A stretch of 64,000 nucleotides of DNA from Extensimonas vulgaris (lineage in GTDB: Bacteria > Pseudomonadota > Gammaproteobacteria > Burkholderiales > Burkholderiaceae_C). Numbering within the stretch: the stretch's first letter is position 1; each line of letters opens with the position of its first letter. Of the stretch, positions 37,854 to 50,952 are shown in pieces. The notes beneath the pieces were generated by a model. The model was not told the origin of the DNA. It did not search any database and saw only the letters and a list, made by a program, of their open reading frames with translations. A program made the translations under genes and the position numbers. Location of the stretch: assembly GCF_003337425.1 (NCBI RefSeq), contig NZ_QPJU01000007.1:62001-126000 (forward strand). Reading direction: 5' to 3'.

Positions 37854-39647
37854 TCACAAGCTCCAGCGGTAACGCGCGGCTTCGTGCAGCGTCCAGCCGC
37901 CGTCGCCGGTGAGCTCCAGCACCCAGGCGTGGTGCTGGAGCAGCGCAGGGTGGTGGCTCACGCTCACGGGCGTGATTGACAGGCCGTGCAGCTGCCCGTA
38001 GAGCTGCGCCTCGTTGCCCGTGTCCAGTGCGCTCGTGGCCTCGTCGAGCAGCAGATAGCGCGGCTTGGCAAGCAGCGCGCGCGCAAAGGCCAGCCGCTGC
38101 TGCTCGCCCACGGACAGCACCTTGGCCCAGTCCTGGCGCGCCTGCAGGCTGCCGAAGCGCACGGCCAGCGTGGGCAGGTTGACGCGCTCGAGCCACTGCA
38201 GCAGTTCCTCGTCCGAAACTTCGTGCCCGGTTTGCGGGTACGTGAGCTGGCAGCGCAGATCACCGAGCGGCAGATAGGGCTGCTGCGGCAGAAACATCAT
38301 GTCCAGCCCCGCGGGGCGTATCACCTCGCCCGAGCCCGCATTCCACAGCCCGGCCATCGCGCGCAGCAGCGAGCTTTTGCCCGCGCCGCTCGCGCCCACG
38401 ATGTGCAGCCCTTCGCCGGGCTGCACGCTCAGGCTCAGCTCGCGGATCAGCAGGCGCTCGCGGTGGGGCGTGAGCAGCGTCAGGCGCTCCAGCGCCAGCT
38501 CGAAGCCGGGCATGGTGCGGATCTGCGGCACGGGCTCGGGCGCAGGCTCGCCCTGCGGCGTTTGGCCGTCGAGCGCTTCGGAAAAAGCGTGCAGCCGCTC
38601 CACGCCCGCGGAAAAGCGGCTCAGTCCCTCGAAGTGTTCGACGATCACCGTGAGCGCGCTCAGGATGGCGGTGAACGCGCCCGTCGCCTGGATCGCGCGG
38701 CCGACCTCCAGGTCGCCCGAAAGCACGTCGCCCGCGATGATCACCGTGGGCAGCAAGGCCATCAAAAAACTGTGTGCATACTGAAACAGGTTGAGCTTGA
38801 ACTGCGCGCGCAGCACCCGCTGGAAATTGGCATACACCGTCTGGAACACACGCTGCATCATTGCCATTTCGCGTGCTTCGCCATGCAAGAAGGCGATGGG
38901 CTCGGCATGCTCGCGCACGCGCACGAGGCTGAAGCGGAAATCGGCCTCGCGCTGCAACTGGCGAAAATTCAGCGCGATGAGCTGCCGCCCGAACACCGTG
39001 CCCGTGAACCAGGTGCTCACGACGGCATAAGCGAGCAAAAAATACACCAGCGCGTGCGAAATCGACCACAGCACGCCCGCAAACGCGATGAGCTCGATGA
39101 CCGAGCCCAGCACGATCATCGAAAAATAGAGCGACTGCTGGGTGAAGCTGTTGATGTCGTCGGCAATGCGTTGGTCGGGGTTGTCTATGTCCTCGGCCAT
39201 GCTCAGCCGGTAGTACGCGCGCCGGTGGAAGTAGCGCGCGAGAAACTGCTCGGTCAGCCGGCGGCGCCAGCGCAGACCCAGCGTGTCGCGCACGAAGTAG
39301 TACAGCGCATACAGCGGCACCGCCGCCACGAGCAATGCGGTGTAGCGCCGAATCGAAGCCCAGAAGCGCGCACTGTCGCCCGCCGCCAGCGCCGAGGTGA
39401 ATTCGCCGGTTTCCTGGTTGAACAGCACGTTGCAGGCGGTCTGCACGAGCAGCAGCCCCACGAGCAAGGCGAGCAACCCGCCGGCGCGCCAGCGTTCCTG
39501 CGAGCGCCAGTAGGGCTTTGCAATCGCCGCAAAATGCCGCCACAGGCGCAGGTTGAAGCCCGGAGTGTCGGCGCCTGGCGGTGCCGTGCGGTCGTCGCCG
39601 TTACCGTCGATATTGCCGTCGTTGTTTTCTCTGGTGTCCTTGCGCAT
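37854..39647 (-). CDS. SbmA/YddA-type ABC transporter, fused membrane and ATPase domains
   Basis: A 597-residue half-transporter of the ABC_membrane_2 (ABCD/YddA) type. An N-terminal membrane domain with about six helices (60-330) includes EDIDNPDQRIADDI, the family EAA-like motif. The ATPase domain has Walker A GASGAGKSS (near 424), the signature LSVGEQQRL and Walker B YLLLDEATSAL. The first 30 residues are polar and Asn/Asp-rich. ATG 39647 is chosen; a GTG 15 bases upstream is also possible. It converges on lpdA with 4 bp between stops. Substrate unknown; relatives move peptides or vitamin B12-like compounds. Confidence 0.9.
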   Translation of the reverse strand: MRKDTRENNDGNIDGNGDDRTAPPGADTPGFNLRLWRHFAAIAKPYWRSQERWRAGGLLALLVGLLLVQTACNVLFNQETGEFTSALAAGDSARFWASIRRYTALLVAAVPLYALYYFVRDTLGLRWRRRLTEQFLARYFHRRAYYRLSMAEDIDNPDQRIADDINSFTQQSLYFSMIVLGSVIELIAFAGVLWSISHALVYFLLAYAVVSTWFTGTVFGRQLIALNFRQLQREADFRFSLVRVREHAEPIAFLHGEAREMAMMQRVFQTVYANFQRVLRAQFKLNLFQYAHSFLMALLPTVIIAGDVLSGDLEVGRAIQATGAFTAILSALTVIVEHFEGLSRFSAGVERLHAFSEALDGQTPQGEPAPEPVPQIRTMPGFELALERLTLLTPHRERLLIRELSLSVQPGEGLHIVGASGAGKSSLLRAMAGLWNAGSGEVIRPAGLDMMFLPQQPYLPLGDLRCQLTYPQTGHEVSDEELLQWLERVNLPTLAVRFGSLQARQDWAKVLSVGEQQRLAFARALLAKPRYLLLDEATSALDTGNEAQLYGQLHGLSITPVSVSHHPALLQHHAWVLELTGDGGWTLHEAARYRWSL

Positions 39648-39745
39648 GACCGTATTGGACACGAGCCATGACCAGGGGCTTCGTTTCAGCGCGGTCGAAA
39701 AAAAGGCACACTTGCGGGGTTCGTTACTTTTTTCTACACCTTTTC

Positions 39746-40450
39746 ATGAGCGCCATTGAAAACCCCGTCGTCTTCGGCACCGAAGACCTGCTGCTGAGCC
39801 TGTGCAATTCGGTCACCAAGGTGCTCAACCTGGCCACGCAGAGCACCATCCATTATTCGGCCATGGTGCAGCGCATCAGCAAAACCTGCCTCAAGCCCGA
39901 CATCGGCTGCTTCGTGCTGTTCGACGGCGGCTTTTCGGGCCTGGTGATCATCAACTTCTCGGCCCAGGCGGCGATGGAGCTCTACCAGAGCTACATGCTC
40001 AACATGGGCATGTCGCGCGACGATCTTGCAAGCTCCTACACCTCGGACGACGTCGCCAACGTCATGGGCGAGCTCATGAACCAGGTCGTGGGCGACTTCA
40101 TCGGCAAGGTGCGGCGCGAGCTGCAGACCCACATCACGCAAAACCAGCCCAAGATGCTGGCGCTGAATAAACAAGTGGTATTGAGCGTGGACGCCAACCT
40201 CGACCAGCCCGAGGCGCGGCGCGTGACTTTCTACACCGGCGCGAACCACATCTTCTACCTCGAACTCGCGGTTGACCGCACCGAATTCATCAAGCTCTAC
40301 GACTTCGAACCCCAGGAAGTGCCCGACCCCGACGCGCTGATCGCGCAGGCGCACCTGGCATCCGCTGCACCGGCGGCCACGGCACCGGGCGCTGGCGCAG
40401 CCGCTGGGGCGAGTGATACCGAGGAACTGCTCAAGTCGCTGGGGATGTGA
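39746..40450 (+). CDS. DUF3334 family protein
   Basis: A 234-residue protein with the conserved core ISKTCLKPDIGCFVLFDGGF, NMGMSRDDL, VMGELMNQVVGDFIGKVR and NQPKMLALNKQV, which I recognise as DUF3334. The fold pattern (two GELxNxxxG-like helices) recalls CheX/CheC-type phosphatases, but this is an inference. The C-terminal 40 residues are Ala/Gly-rich and end DTEELLKSLGM. The ATG at 39746 is preferred over one 78 bases upstream that lies close to the divergent ABC gene. Confidence 0.8.
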   Translation: MSAIENPVVFGTEDLLLSLCNSVTKVLNLATQSTIHYSAMVQRISKTCLKPDIGCFVLFDGGFSGLVIINFSAQAAMELYQSYMLNMGMSRDDLASSYTSDDVANVMGELMNQVVGDFIGKVRRELQTHITQNQPKMLALNKQVVLSVDANLDQPEARRVTFYTGANHIFYLELAVDRTEFIKLYDFEPQEVPDPDALIAQAHLASAAPAATAPGAGAAAGASDTEELLKSLGM

Positions 40451-40548
40451 GCGGGTGGTTGGGCGTAAATACGCGGCCGAAGAGGTACTCGGTTTTCGGT
40501 TGCGAGGGTTCACGAACCATCAGCCCCCTCGGCGCTCGCGTGCAACGG

Positions 40549-40806
40549 TCATCCAGCAAGCGCTGTAAAAGACTCCACTGCTACGGGCTTGACGGCTTGC
40601 GGCTGCTTGCGATGCTGCAGGATCGCAGTGTGTTCGGCTGCGATCGCTTTCAAAACGGCGGCGTCAAAATACTGCTCGCCGCAGTAGTCGCATTCCAGGC
40701 AGGGCACTTCATCGACGATGAGCAATTCGTCGGCTTGCTGGTGGATGTAGCGCGTTGTCTTGGTGGAAAGGTGTTTGTGGCCGCAGAAAGTGCAATGTTG
40801 GCTCAT
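40549..40806 (-). CDS. YgiT/MqsA-type zinc-finger antitoxin
   Basis: An 85-residue protein with two cysteine pairs (CTFC at the N-terminus and CLEC-DYC at 36-42) in the YgiT zinc-finger arrangement, as in the N-terminal half of MqsA. It has no C-terminal HTH domain, so it may not bind DNA by itself. It is 4 bp downstream of the DUF4258 gene on the same strand, the toxin-first order seen in mqsRA-like modules. Confidence 0.8.
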   Translation of the reverse strand: MSQHCTFCGHKHLSTKTTRYIHQQADELLIVDEVPCLECDYCGEQYFDAAVLKAIAAEHTAILQHRKQPQAVKPVAVESFTALAG

Positions 40807-40810
40807 GGCT

Positions 40811-41116
40811 TCAGCCTCGCTCGTAAGGATTTTTGAATTTGGGCGGCGTCGGGATATAGACCGTCACGATGACCAGCCAGTCCTCCATCGCGGCACATAC
40901 CGCGTGTATCGGTTTACCTGCATCCGTAAAACCCGCCAAGAGGCAGCTCTCGCCGCGGCCTGTATCGAGATAGTGTTCGATGATCCGGCCCGACGCCAGC
41001 GCTTGTTCCACTTCTGCGAGCGACAAGCCGTCGTTTTGGCGCTCGCGGTCGGCGTGGCGGGAATAGCGATAGTGGTCGGTTCTCGCGCACTGCTTGATCC
41101 AGTCTTCCGCGATCAT
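40811..41116 (-). CDS. DUF4258 family protein, probable toxin
   Basis: A 101-residue basic protein with YSRHADRERQNDGLSLAEVEQAL and the C-terminal WLVIVTVYIP, the DUF4258 pattern related to RelE/MqsR-like folds. It precedes the zinc-finger gene by 4 bp. The ATG at 41116 is chosen over a start 36 bases upstream. Toxin function is inferred from the pairing and family. Confidence 0.78.
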   Translation of the reverse strand: MIAEDWIKQCARTDHYRYSRHADRERQNDGLSLAEVEQALASGRIIEHYLDTGRGESCLLAGFTDAGKPIHAVCAAMEDWLVIVTVYIPTPPKFKNPYERG

Positions 41117-41231
41117 GGCATGGCCTCCAGCAGCGGCGCGCCCCAGACGCAAGCGCTGAGGGGATCATCCCTGAGGTTAGATTGTGGCAGTGCCATAGCG
41201 GTGCTCCTATAGAGATCGCAATAGCGGGTCT

Positions 41232-41867
41232 TCACGCCGCCGCCTCCAGCCCCTGCGCAAAATGCGTCTGCATGGCCTGCACGCTCGCGGCTACGTCGTG
41301 CGCCTGCAGCGCCGTGAGGAGGGCGCGGTGCTCACGCAGCGAATCTTCGATGCGCCCCTGCTTGAGCAGGGAATTCTGGCGGTTAAGCTTCATGACCTTG
41401 CGCAAATCGGCCACGACCTGGCTGCGCCAGCGGTTGTCGGCAAGCTCCAAAAGCCGCATGTGAAAGCGCTCGTTGATGGCAAAAAAACGCTCGCGCTCGC
41501 CCACGGCGGCTTCGAGTTCGGCGTGCAGCGCTTCGAGTTCCTGCAATTGCTGCGGCGTCGCGCGGGCCGCCACAATGCCTGCGGCGTCGCTTTCGAGCAG
41601 CGCGAGCAGGTGATAGACGTCGCGCAGGTCTTTTTCCGACATCTCGGTCACATAGGCGCCGCGGCGCAGCTTCATCGTAATCAGGCCCTCGGTGGCCAGC
41701 ACCTTGAGCGCCTCGCGCAGCGGCGTGCGGCTGATGCCGAACTCCTCGGCGATTTTGAGCTCGTCGATCCAGCTACCAGGCTCGAGCTCGCGCCGGAAAA
41801 TGCGCTGGCGCAATTGCTCGGCCACTTCTTCATAGAGCGCGCGCGGCGTCAGGGTAGGGGAGGACAT
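41232..41867 (-). CDS. GntR-family regulator (FCD domain)
   Basis: A 211-residue regulator with an N-terminal winged helix (IDELKIAEEFGISRTPLREAL, about 34-54, in two blocks) and a C-terminal all-helical FCD ligand domain with metal-type His residues (about 95-205). It is divergent from methylmalonyl-CoA mutase, and a 16-bp perfect palindrome lies in the shared upstream region. It is therefore a likely local regulator of the propionyl-CoA genes, sensing an acyl-CoA or organic acid (inference). Confidence 0.9.
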   Translation of the reverse strand: MSSPTLTPRALYEEVAEQLRQRIFRRELEPGSWIDELKIAEEFGISRTPLREALKVLATEGLITMKLRRGAYVTEMSEKDLRDVYHLLALLESDAAGIVAARATPQQLQELEALHAELEAAVGERERFFAINERFHMRLLELADNRWRSQVVADLRKVMKLNRQNSLLKQGRIEDSLREHRALLTALQAHDVAASVQAMQTHFAQGLEAAA

Positions 41868-41925
41868 GGGTGGACGGTACGAGGCAAAATGGCGATGAGA
41901 GCTGCAGCGTGGGCTGACGCTCTGA

Positions 41926-41941
41926 ATTCATAATTATGAAT
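41926..41941. promoter_or_regulatory. Candidate GntR operator (16-bp perfect palindrome)
   Basis: ATTCATAATTATGAAT is perfectly symmetric and lies in the 214-bp divergent region between the GntR gene and the mutase gene, 59 bp from the GntR start. It is AT-rich in an otherwise GC-rich region. FCD-type GntR proteins usually bind short palindromes of about this size. Confidence 0.6.
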
Positions 41942-41965
41942 GATATAAACTCCGCCCCTGCCAAG

Positions 41966-42009
41966 CGGACGTTTGCCGTCCGTTGCGCGTGAGCCGCCTC
42001 ACGCTTTTT
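41966..42009 (+). promoter_or_regulatory. Tandem hairpins ending in a T tract in the mutase leader (possible attenuator)
   Basis: First stem CGGACG / CGTCCG (41966-41971 with 41977-41982), then a perfect 7-bp stem GCGTGAG / CTCACGC (41987-42004) followed by TTTTT at 42005-42009. This has the form of an intrinsic terminator, located 73 bp before the mutase ATG and reading toward it, so it could attenuate the operon. Confidence 0.5.
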
Positions 42010-42081
42010 GCCTTCTTGCACCGCCAGATTCTCTGAATCGCTTTCATTTCCTCGCATTGCCTGACCACAGAAAGCCACGCC

Positions 42082-44244
<2,163 letters not shown>

Positions 44245-44324
44245 GGCTGTCTTGCGGATGGTACATATCTATGGTATTTATCTCATGATATATACTTTTG
44301 ATATTCATCTTTTGTGGAGGTGAG

Positions 44325-44585
44325 ATGACGACCACATCCGTTGATACCGCCAAGATTTTCACCACCGGTCGCAGCCAAGCCGTGCGCTTACCCAAGGCAT
44401 ATCGCTTTACTACCAAGGAAGTCACCATAGAGCGTCAGGGGGATGCAGTCATCCTGCGGCCAAAACCAGACCATGACGCCTGGGCGCGCCAACTCATGGA
44501 CGCCGTGGCCGCCTTTGCCGATGGCCCCCGCCTGGAGCGCGCCGAAGAATGGCCCCAGGCAGACCGGGAGGCCTTGCTTCCATGA
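44325..44585 (+). CDS. vapB: VapB-type antitoxin (AbrB/SpoVT fold)
   Basis: An 86-residue protein: an N-terminal AbrB-like DNA-binding domain (AKIFTTGRSQAVRLPKAYRF) and an acidic C-terminal tail for toxin binding. GGAGGTGAG sits directly before the ATG at 44325, a strong ribosome site. The ~80 bp upstream are strikingly AT-rich for this window, with TATACT at 44291. Its stop overlaps vapC by four bases. Confidence 0.92.
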   Translation: MTTTSVDTAKIFTTGRSQAVRLPKAYRFTTKEVTIERQGDAVILRPKPDHDAWARQLMDAVAAFADGPRLERAEEWPQADREALLP

Positions 44586-44980
44586 CGTACCTGCTGGACA
44601 CGAATATCTGCATTTACATCATCAACGAGCAGCCGGCTCGAGTGTTGCAGCGGCTGATCCATGCCGGGCGCGAATCGCTGGCCATTTCTGCGGTGACCGT
44701 GGCCGAACTGGCGTTTGGCGTGGCCAAGAGCTCGCGCGCCGAGTCGCGCGCAAAGCTGGAGAATTTTGTCTCGAAATTTCCCGTGCTGGACTGGAATCAG
44801 GACGCGGCGTGGGTGTATGGCCCTGTGCGAAAAGCCCTGGAAGCGAAAGGGCAACGCATCGGCGAACGGGACTTGCTGCTGGCCTGCCAGGCCCTGGCCC
44901 TGGGTGCCACCATGGTTACCAATAACACCCGCGAGTTCGAGCGCGTTGCGGGTCTGAAGCTGGAGAACTGGGCGATATGA
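44582..44980 (+). CDS. vapC: VapC-type PIN-domain ribonuclease toxin
   Basis: A 132-residue PIN nuclease. The acidic residues are in LLDTNIC (Asp6), VAELAFG and GERDLLLA, with the usual TNNTREFERV near the end. Such toxins cleave specific tRNA or rRNA sites; the target is unknown. The ATG at 44582 overlaps the vapB stop. The pair lies between the mutase gene and meaB, which are usually adjacent. Confidence 0.93.
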   Translation: MTYLLDTNICIYIINEQPARVLQRLIHAGRESLAISAVTVAELAFGVAKSSRAESRAKLENFVSKFPVLDWNQDAAWVYGPVRKALEAKGQRIGERDLLLACQALALGATMVTNNTREFERVAGLKLENWAI

Positions 44981-45031
44981 AGCCACAAGTTATAGACACC
45001 AAAAACAAAGTCCATTACAGGGCCGTCTTGG

Positions 45032-46054
45032 ATGCAGCCGCTGCTTGATGCCATCCTCCATGGCGGCCCCATGGCTCGCCGCCGCGCCATGGCCAAGGCC
45101 ATCACGCTGCTCGAATCGACGCGCGCCGACCATCGTGCGCAGGCCGATGCGCTGCTCACGGCCTTGCTGCCGCACACGGGCAAGGCGTTTCGGCTGGGTA
45201 TCAGCGGCGTGCCGGGCGTGGGCAAATCGACCTTCATCGAAGCGCTGGGCTTGTACCTGATCGCCCAGGGCCACCGCGTGGCGGTGCTCGCGATCGACCC
45301 ATCGTCGAGCGTCTCGGGCGGCTCGATCCTGGGCGACAAGACGCGCATGGAAAAGCTCTCGGTGCACGAGATGGCTTACATCCGCCCCAGCCCCAGCAGC
45401 GGCACGCTGGGCGGTGTGGCCGAGAAAACGCGCGAGGCCATGCTGGTGTGCGAGGCCGCGGGCTACGACGTGGTCATCGTCGAAACCGTGGGCGTGGGCC
45501 AGAGCGAAACCGCCGTGGCGGGCATGACCGACATGTTCGTGCTGCTGCAGCTGCCGAATGCGGGCGACGATCTGCAGGCGATCAAAAAGGGCGTGATGGA
45601 GCTGGCCGACCTCGTGGTCATCAACAAGGCCGACCTCGACCCCAAGGCGGCCACGCGCGCGCAGGCGCAAATCACCTCCAGCCTGCGCCTGCTGGGCCTG
45701 CACGGCAACCCCGAACACGCGCACCACGATGACACGCTCTGGCACCCCAAGGTCATCCAGATCAGCGCTTTGCGCGGGCAGGGGATAGACACTTTCTGGG
45801 CCGAGGTCAGCGAATTCCGGCGCCTGCAAACGGCCAACGGCCGCCTGGCCGCGCGCCGTCAGCAGCAGGCGCTCGCGTGGATGTGGGAGCGCATCGACGC
45901 GGGGCTCAAACAGGCGTTTCGCCAGCACCCACAGGTGCGCCGCCTGCTGCCCGCCATGGAAGCCGACGTGGCGCAAGGCCGCGTGCCTGCATCTACGGCC
46001 GCAAGAATTTTGCTCGCAGCGCAGTTCGGCAAAGCGCCGGAAACCATCGAATAA
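45032..46054 (+). CDS. meaB: Methylmalonyl-CoA mutase-associated GTPase MeaB
   Basis: A 340-residue G3E GTPase that protects and reloads the cobalamin of the mutase. The P-loop GVPGVGKST is at 59-67, followed by [29 protein letters not shown] and the base-specifying NKAD. Its function ties it to the mutase upstream even though the vapBC pair intervenes. It starts 51 bp after vapC. Confidence 0.96.
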   Translation: MQPLLDAILHGGPMARRRAMAKAITLLESTRADHRAQADALLTALLPHTGKAFRLGISGVPGVGKSTFIEALGLYLIAQGHRVAVLAIDPSSSVSGGSILGDKTRMEKLSVHEMAYIRPSPSSGTLGGVAEKTREAMLVCEAAGYDVVIVETVGVGQSETAVAGMTDMFVLLQLPNAGDDLQAIKKGVMELADLVVINKADLDPKAATRAQAQITSSLRLLGLHGNPEHAHHDDTLWHPKVIQISALRGQGIDTFWAEVSEFRRLQTANGRLAARRQQQALAWMWERIDAGLKQAFRQHPQVRRLLPAMEADVAQGRVPASTAARILLAAQFGKAPETIE

Positions 46055-46101
46055 GTAGCGCCAGCTACCACGGAACAGCCAATTCACCCAAAGGACGAAC
46101 C

Positions 46102-47634
<1,533 letters not shown>

Positions 47635-47712
47635 AGCAGGCGCACTGTGGCTTCTGACGCCACACGCGCTCCAGCAACTGAAAAGCATCCACCAGCAACA
47701 CGGGCTATGACC

Positions 47713-47829
47713 ATGTTCAAAAAAATCCTCATCGCCAACCGCGGCGAAAACGGCCGCGCAGCGGTCGTTTCGTCACATCGCCTGCCGCAGCCCGCGCCCC
47801 GGGCTGCAACACGCTGTCCTATCGTTTGA
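47713..47829 (+). pseudogene. Remnant of a biotin carboxylase (pccA-like) start
   Basis: The first 13 codons read [13 protein letters not shown], almost the same as the first residues of pccA ([13 protein letters not shown]) just 130 bp downstream. After that, similarity ends and the frame runs into unrelated sequence and a stop at 47829. The 36 shared bases differ at about seven positions, mostly third codon positions, so this is an old or foreign copy rather than a recent duplication. It lies in the gap between pccB and pccA. Confidence 0.6.
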
Positions 47830-47842
47830 GGAGTTCAAAACC

Positions 47843-49891
47843 ATGTTTACCAAAATCCTGATCGCGAACCGGGGCGAGATTGCGTGCAGAGTGATTGCCA
47901 CGGCCAAGAAAATGGGCATCGCCACCGTGGCGGTGTATTCCGACGCCGACAAGGACGCGCGCCATGTCAAGCTCGCCGACGAGGCCGTGCACATCGGCCC
48001 GCCGCCCAGCCGCGAGAGCTATCTGCGCGCTGACAAGATCATTGCCGCGGCCAAGCAGACCGGCGCGCAGGCCATCCATCCGGGCTACGGCTTTTTGAGC
48101 GAAAACGAGGCGTTCGCCAAGCAGGTCGAAGACGAGGGCATCGTCTTCATCGGCCCCAAGCACGCGGCCATCGCGGCCATGGGCGACAAGATTGCGTCCA
48201 AGAAGCTCGCCCATGAGGCCAAGGTCAACACCATCCCCGGCTACAACGAGCCCATCGCGGGCCCCGAGCAGGCGGTCGAGATCGCACGGCAGATCGGCTA
48301 CCCCGTGATGATCAAGGCGAGCGCGGGCGGCGGCGGCAAGGGACTGCGCGTCGCGTTCAACGACAAAGAGGCTTTCGACGGCTTTGCGAGCTGCCAGAAC
48401 GAGGCGCGCAACAGCTTTGGCGACGACCGCATCTTCATCGAAAAGTTTGTCGAACAGCCGCGCCACATCGAAATCCAGGTGCTTGGTGACGCCTTCGGCA
48501 ACGTGGTCTATCTGAACGAGCGCGAATGCTCGATCCAGCGTCGCCACCAGAAGGTGATCGAAGAAGCGCCGTCGCCCTTCATCAGCGAGGCCACGCGCAA
48601 AGCCATGGGCGAGCAGGCCGTGGCGCTGGCCAAGGCCGTGGGCTACCAGAGCGCGGGCACGGTGGAGTTCGTGGTCGGCAAGAACCAGGACTTTTACTTC
48701 CTCGAGATGAACACGCGCCTGCAGGTCGAGCACCCGGTGACCGAGTGCATCACGGGGCTGGACCTGGTCGAGCAGATGATCCGCATCGCCGCGGGCGAAA
48801 AGCTCGGCTTCACGCAGGCCGAGGTCAAGCGCGAAGGCTGGGCGATCGAGTGCCGCATCAATGCCGAAGACCCGTTTCGCAACTTCCTGCCGAGCACCGG
48901 GCGGCTGGTGCGCTTTCAGCCGCCCGAGCAGACCATGTTCCAGGCCGACACCAGCCTGCGCCATGGCGTGCGCGTCGATACGGGCGTCTATGAGGGCGGC
49001 GAAATCCCGATGTATTACGACTCGATGATCGCCAAGCTCATCGTGCACGGCACCGACCGGCAGGACGCCATCGCCAAGATGCGCGAGGCGCTCAACGGCT
49101 TCGTGATCCGCGGCATCCACAGCAACATCCCGTTCCAGGCGGCGCTGCTCGCGCACCCCAAGTTCCAGAGCGGTGACTTCAACACCGGCTTCATCGCCGA
49201 GCACTATGCCGATGGCTTCCACGCCGAGGACGTGCCGCACGAAGACCCGCTGTTCCTCATCGCGCTCGCGGCCTACATGAACCGGCGCTACCGCGCGCGC
49301 GCTTCGGGCATCAGCGGGCAGCTCGAAGGGCACGAGGTCAAGGTCGGCGAGAAGTTCGTGGTGGTCGTGCTCGGCGCGCAAGGGCAGCGTGAATACCACG
49401 ACGTATCCGTCACCGACTTCGAAGACAAATCAGGCTCTAGCGTAATCACAGTGAGCGATAGAAGCTATCAAATTAGCAGCAATGCAACGCTGGGCCAGAT
49501 TCGCGTGCAGGGCCAATGCAATGGCAGGCCCTTTACGGCGCAGGTCGAGCGCGGCACGCCCAAGAGCCCCCTGGCGCTGCGCGTCATCCACAATGGCACG
49601 CAGATCGATGCGCTGGTGCTCTCACCCTTGGCGGCACAGCTGTACAAGCTCATGCCCTACAAGGCGCCGCCGGACATGTCCAAGTACCTGCTCTCGCCCA
49701 TGCCGGGGCTGCTCGTGGATATTGCCGTGGAGCCGGGGCAGAAAGTGGAGGCGGGCGAAAAGCTCGCCGCGATCGAGGCCATGAAAATGGAAAACATCCT
49801 GTTTGCGGCGCGCGACGGCGTCGTGAGCAAAATCCACGCGCAAAAAGGCGAATCTCTCGCCGTGGATCAAATCATTTTGGAGTTTGCGTGA
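47843..49891 (+). CDS. pccA: Propionyl-CoA carboxylase, alpha (biotin carboxylase/carrier) subunit
   Basis: A 682-residue subunit: a biotin carboxylase domain (1-450, with [13 protein letters not shown] for ATP and [14 protein letters not shown]), a BT domain (about 500-600) and a C-terminal biotin carrier with the biotinylated Lys648 in EAMKMEN. GAGGAG lies before the ATG. A mini-repeat at 49426-49485 is translated in frame as part of [17 protein letters not shown] at the start of the BT domain. It overlaps bioB by one base. Confidence 0.97.
   Translation: MFTKILIANRGEIACRVIATAKKMGIATVAVYSDADKDARHVKLADEAVHIGPPPSRESYLRADKIIAAAKQTGAQAIHPGYGFLSENEAFAKQVEDEGIVFIGPKHAAIAAMGDKIASKKLAHEAKVNTIPGYNEPIAGPEQAVEIARQIGYPVMIKASAGGGGKGLRVAFNDKEAFDGFASCQNEARNSFGDDRIFIEKFVEQPRHIEIQVLGDAFGNVVYLNERECSIQRRHQKVIEEAPSPFISEATRKAMGEQAVALAKAVGYQSAGTVEFVVGKNQDFYFLEMNTRLQVEHPVTECITGLDLVEQMIRIAAGEKLGFTQAEVKREGWAIECRINAEDPFRNFLPSTGRLVRFQPPEQTMFQADTSLRHGVRVDTGVYEGGEIPMYYDSMIAKLIVHGTDRQDAIAKMREALNGFVIRGIHSNIPFQAALLAHPKFQSGDFNTGFIAEHYADGFHAEDVPHEDPLFLIALAAYMNRRYRARASGISGQLEGHEVKVGEKFVVVVLGAQGQREYHDVSVTDFEDKSGSSVITVSDRSYQISSNATLGQIRVQGQCNGRPFTAQVERGTPKSPLALRVIHNGTQIDALVLSPLAAQLYKLMPYKAPPDMSKYLLSPMPGLLVDIAVEPGQKVEAGEKLAAIEAMKMENILFAARDGVVSKIHAQKGESLAVDQIILEFA
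49426..49485. repeat. In-frame mini-repeat inside pccA
   Basis: AAATCAGGCTCTAGCG, then GCGATAGAAGCTATCAAA is a recognisable mini-repeat (AAATCAGGCTCTAGCG plus AGCTATCAAA ends). It is translated within the BT domain. Confidence 0.7.
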
Positions 49892-50952
49892 TGAACACCG
49901 CTGCCGAACAAACCATCACCGTGCACCGCACTTCCGTCCCCGCTGCACAGCCCGCGCCCTCCAGTGGCCCCTGGACTGTCGAAGCCATCCAGGCCCTGCT
50001 CGACAAGCCCTTGCTCGATCTGGTTTATGAAGCCCAGACCGTGCACCGCCAGCACTGGCCTGCGGGCGACATCGAACTTGCCACGCTGCTGTCGGTGAAA
50101 ACCGGTGGCTGCCCCGAAAACTGCGGCTATTGCCCACAGTCGGCCGAGTTCGACACCGGCGTCAAGGCGCAAAAGCTCATGGAAGTCGATGAAGTCGTGC
50201 GTGCCGCGCAGGCCGCCAAGGACGCCGGTGCCACGCGCTTTTGCATGGGCGCGGCCTGGCGCGCACCCAAAGACCGCGACATCGAAAAAGTGAGCGAGCT
50301 CATCAGCGCCGTCAAAAACCTGGGTCTGCAGACCTGCGCCACGCTGGGCATGCTCGAGGCGCACCAGGCCCAGGCGCTGCGCGACGCGGGGCTGGACTAC
50401 TACAACCACAACCTCGACACCGCACCCGAGTACTACACCGACGTGGTGAGCACGCGCGCCTACCAAGACCGCCTCGACACGCTGCGCAACGTGCGCGCGG
50501 CAGGCATCAGTGTGTGCTGCGGCGGCATCGTGGGCATGGGCGAGGCGCCCGTGCACCGCGCGGGCCTGATCGCGCAGCTCGCCAACCTCGACCCGTACCC
50601 CGAATCAGTGCCCATCAACAGCCTGGTGCGCGTGCCCGGCACGCCGCTGGCCGACAGCGACCCCATCGATCCGTTCGAGTTCGTGCGCGTGATCGCCGTG
50701 GCACGCATCACCATGCCCAAGGCGCGCGTGCGCCTCTCGGCCGGGCGCCAGCAGCTCGGCGAAGCCGTGCAGGCGCTGTGCTTCATGGCCGGCGCGAATT
50801 CGATCTTTTATGGTGAAAAGCTGCTCGTCACGGGCAACCCCGACACCGAGGCCGACGAGCAACTGCTCGCCAAGCTGGGCCTGCGCGGCCACCGCACCAC
50901 GAGCACCGAGGCGCACGACCTGCACCACCATAGCGAAGGAGCCTGCGCATGA
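49891..50952 (+). CDS. bioB: Biotin synthase
   Basis: A 353-residue radical SAM enzyme that inserts sulfur into dethiobiotin. The CxxxCxxC cluster motif is Cys74, Cys78 and Cys81 (CPENCGYC), and the 2Fe-2S and substrate residues follow (CMGAAWR, YNHNLDT, RLSAGR). The first ~25 residues are a variable tail. The ATG overlaps the pccA stop (TGATG). It is coupled to a biotin-dependent enzyme; no other bio genes are present here. Confidence 0.97.
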   Translation: MNTAAEQTITVHRTSVPAAQPAPSSGPWTVEAIQALLDKPLLDLVYEAQTVHRQHWPAGDIELATLLSVKTGGCPENCGYCPQSAEFDTGVKAQKLMEVDEVVRAAQAAKDAGATRFCMGAAWRAPKDRDIEKVSELISAVKNLGLQTCATLGMLEAHQAQALRDAGLDYYNHNLDTAPEYYTDVVSTRAYQDRLDTLRNVRAAGISVCCGGIVGMGEAPVHRAGLIAQLANLDPYPESVPINSLVRVPGTPLADSDPIDPFEFVRVIAVARITMPKARVRLSAGRQQLGEAVQALCFMAGANSIFYGEKLLVTGNPDTEADEQLLAKLGLRGHRTTSTEAHDLHHHSEGACA

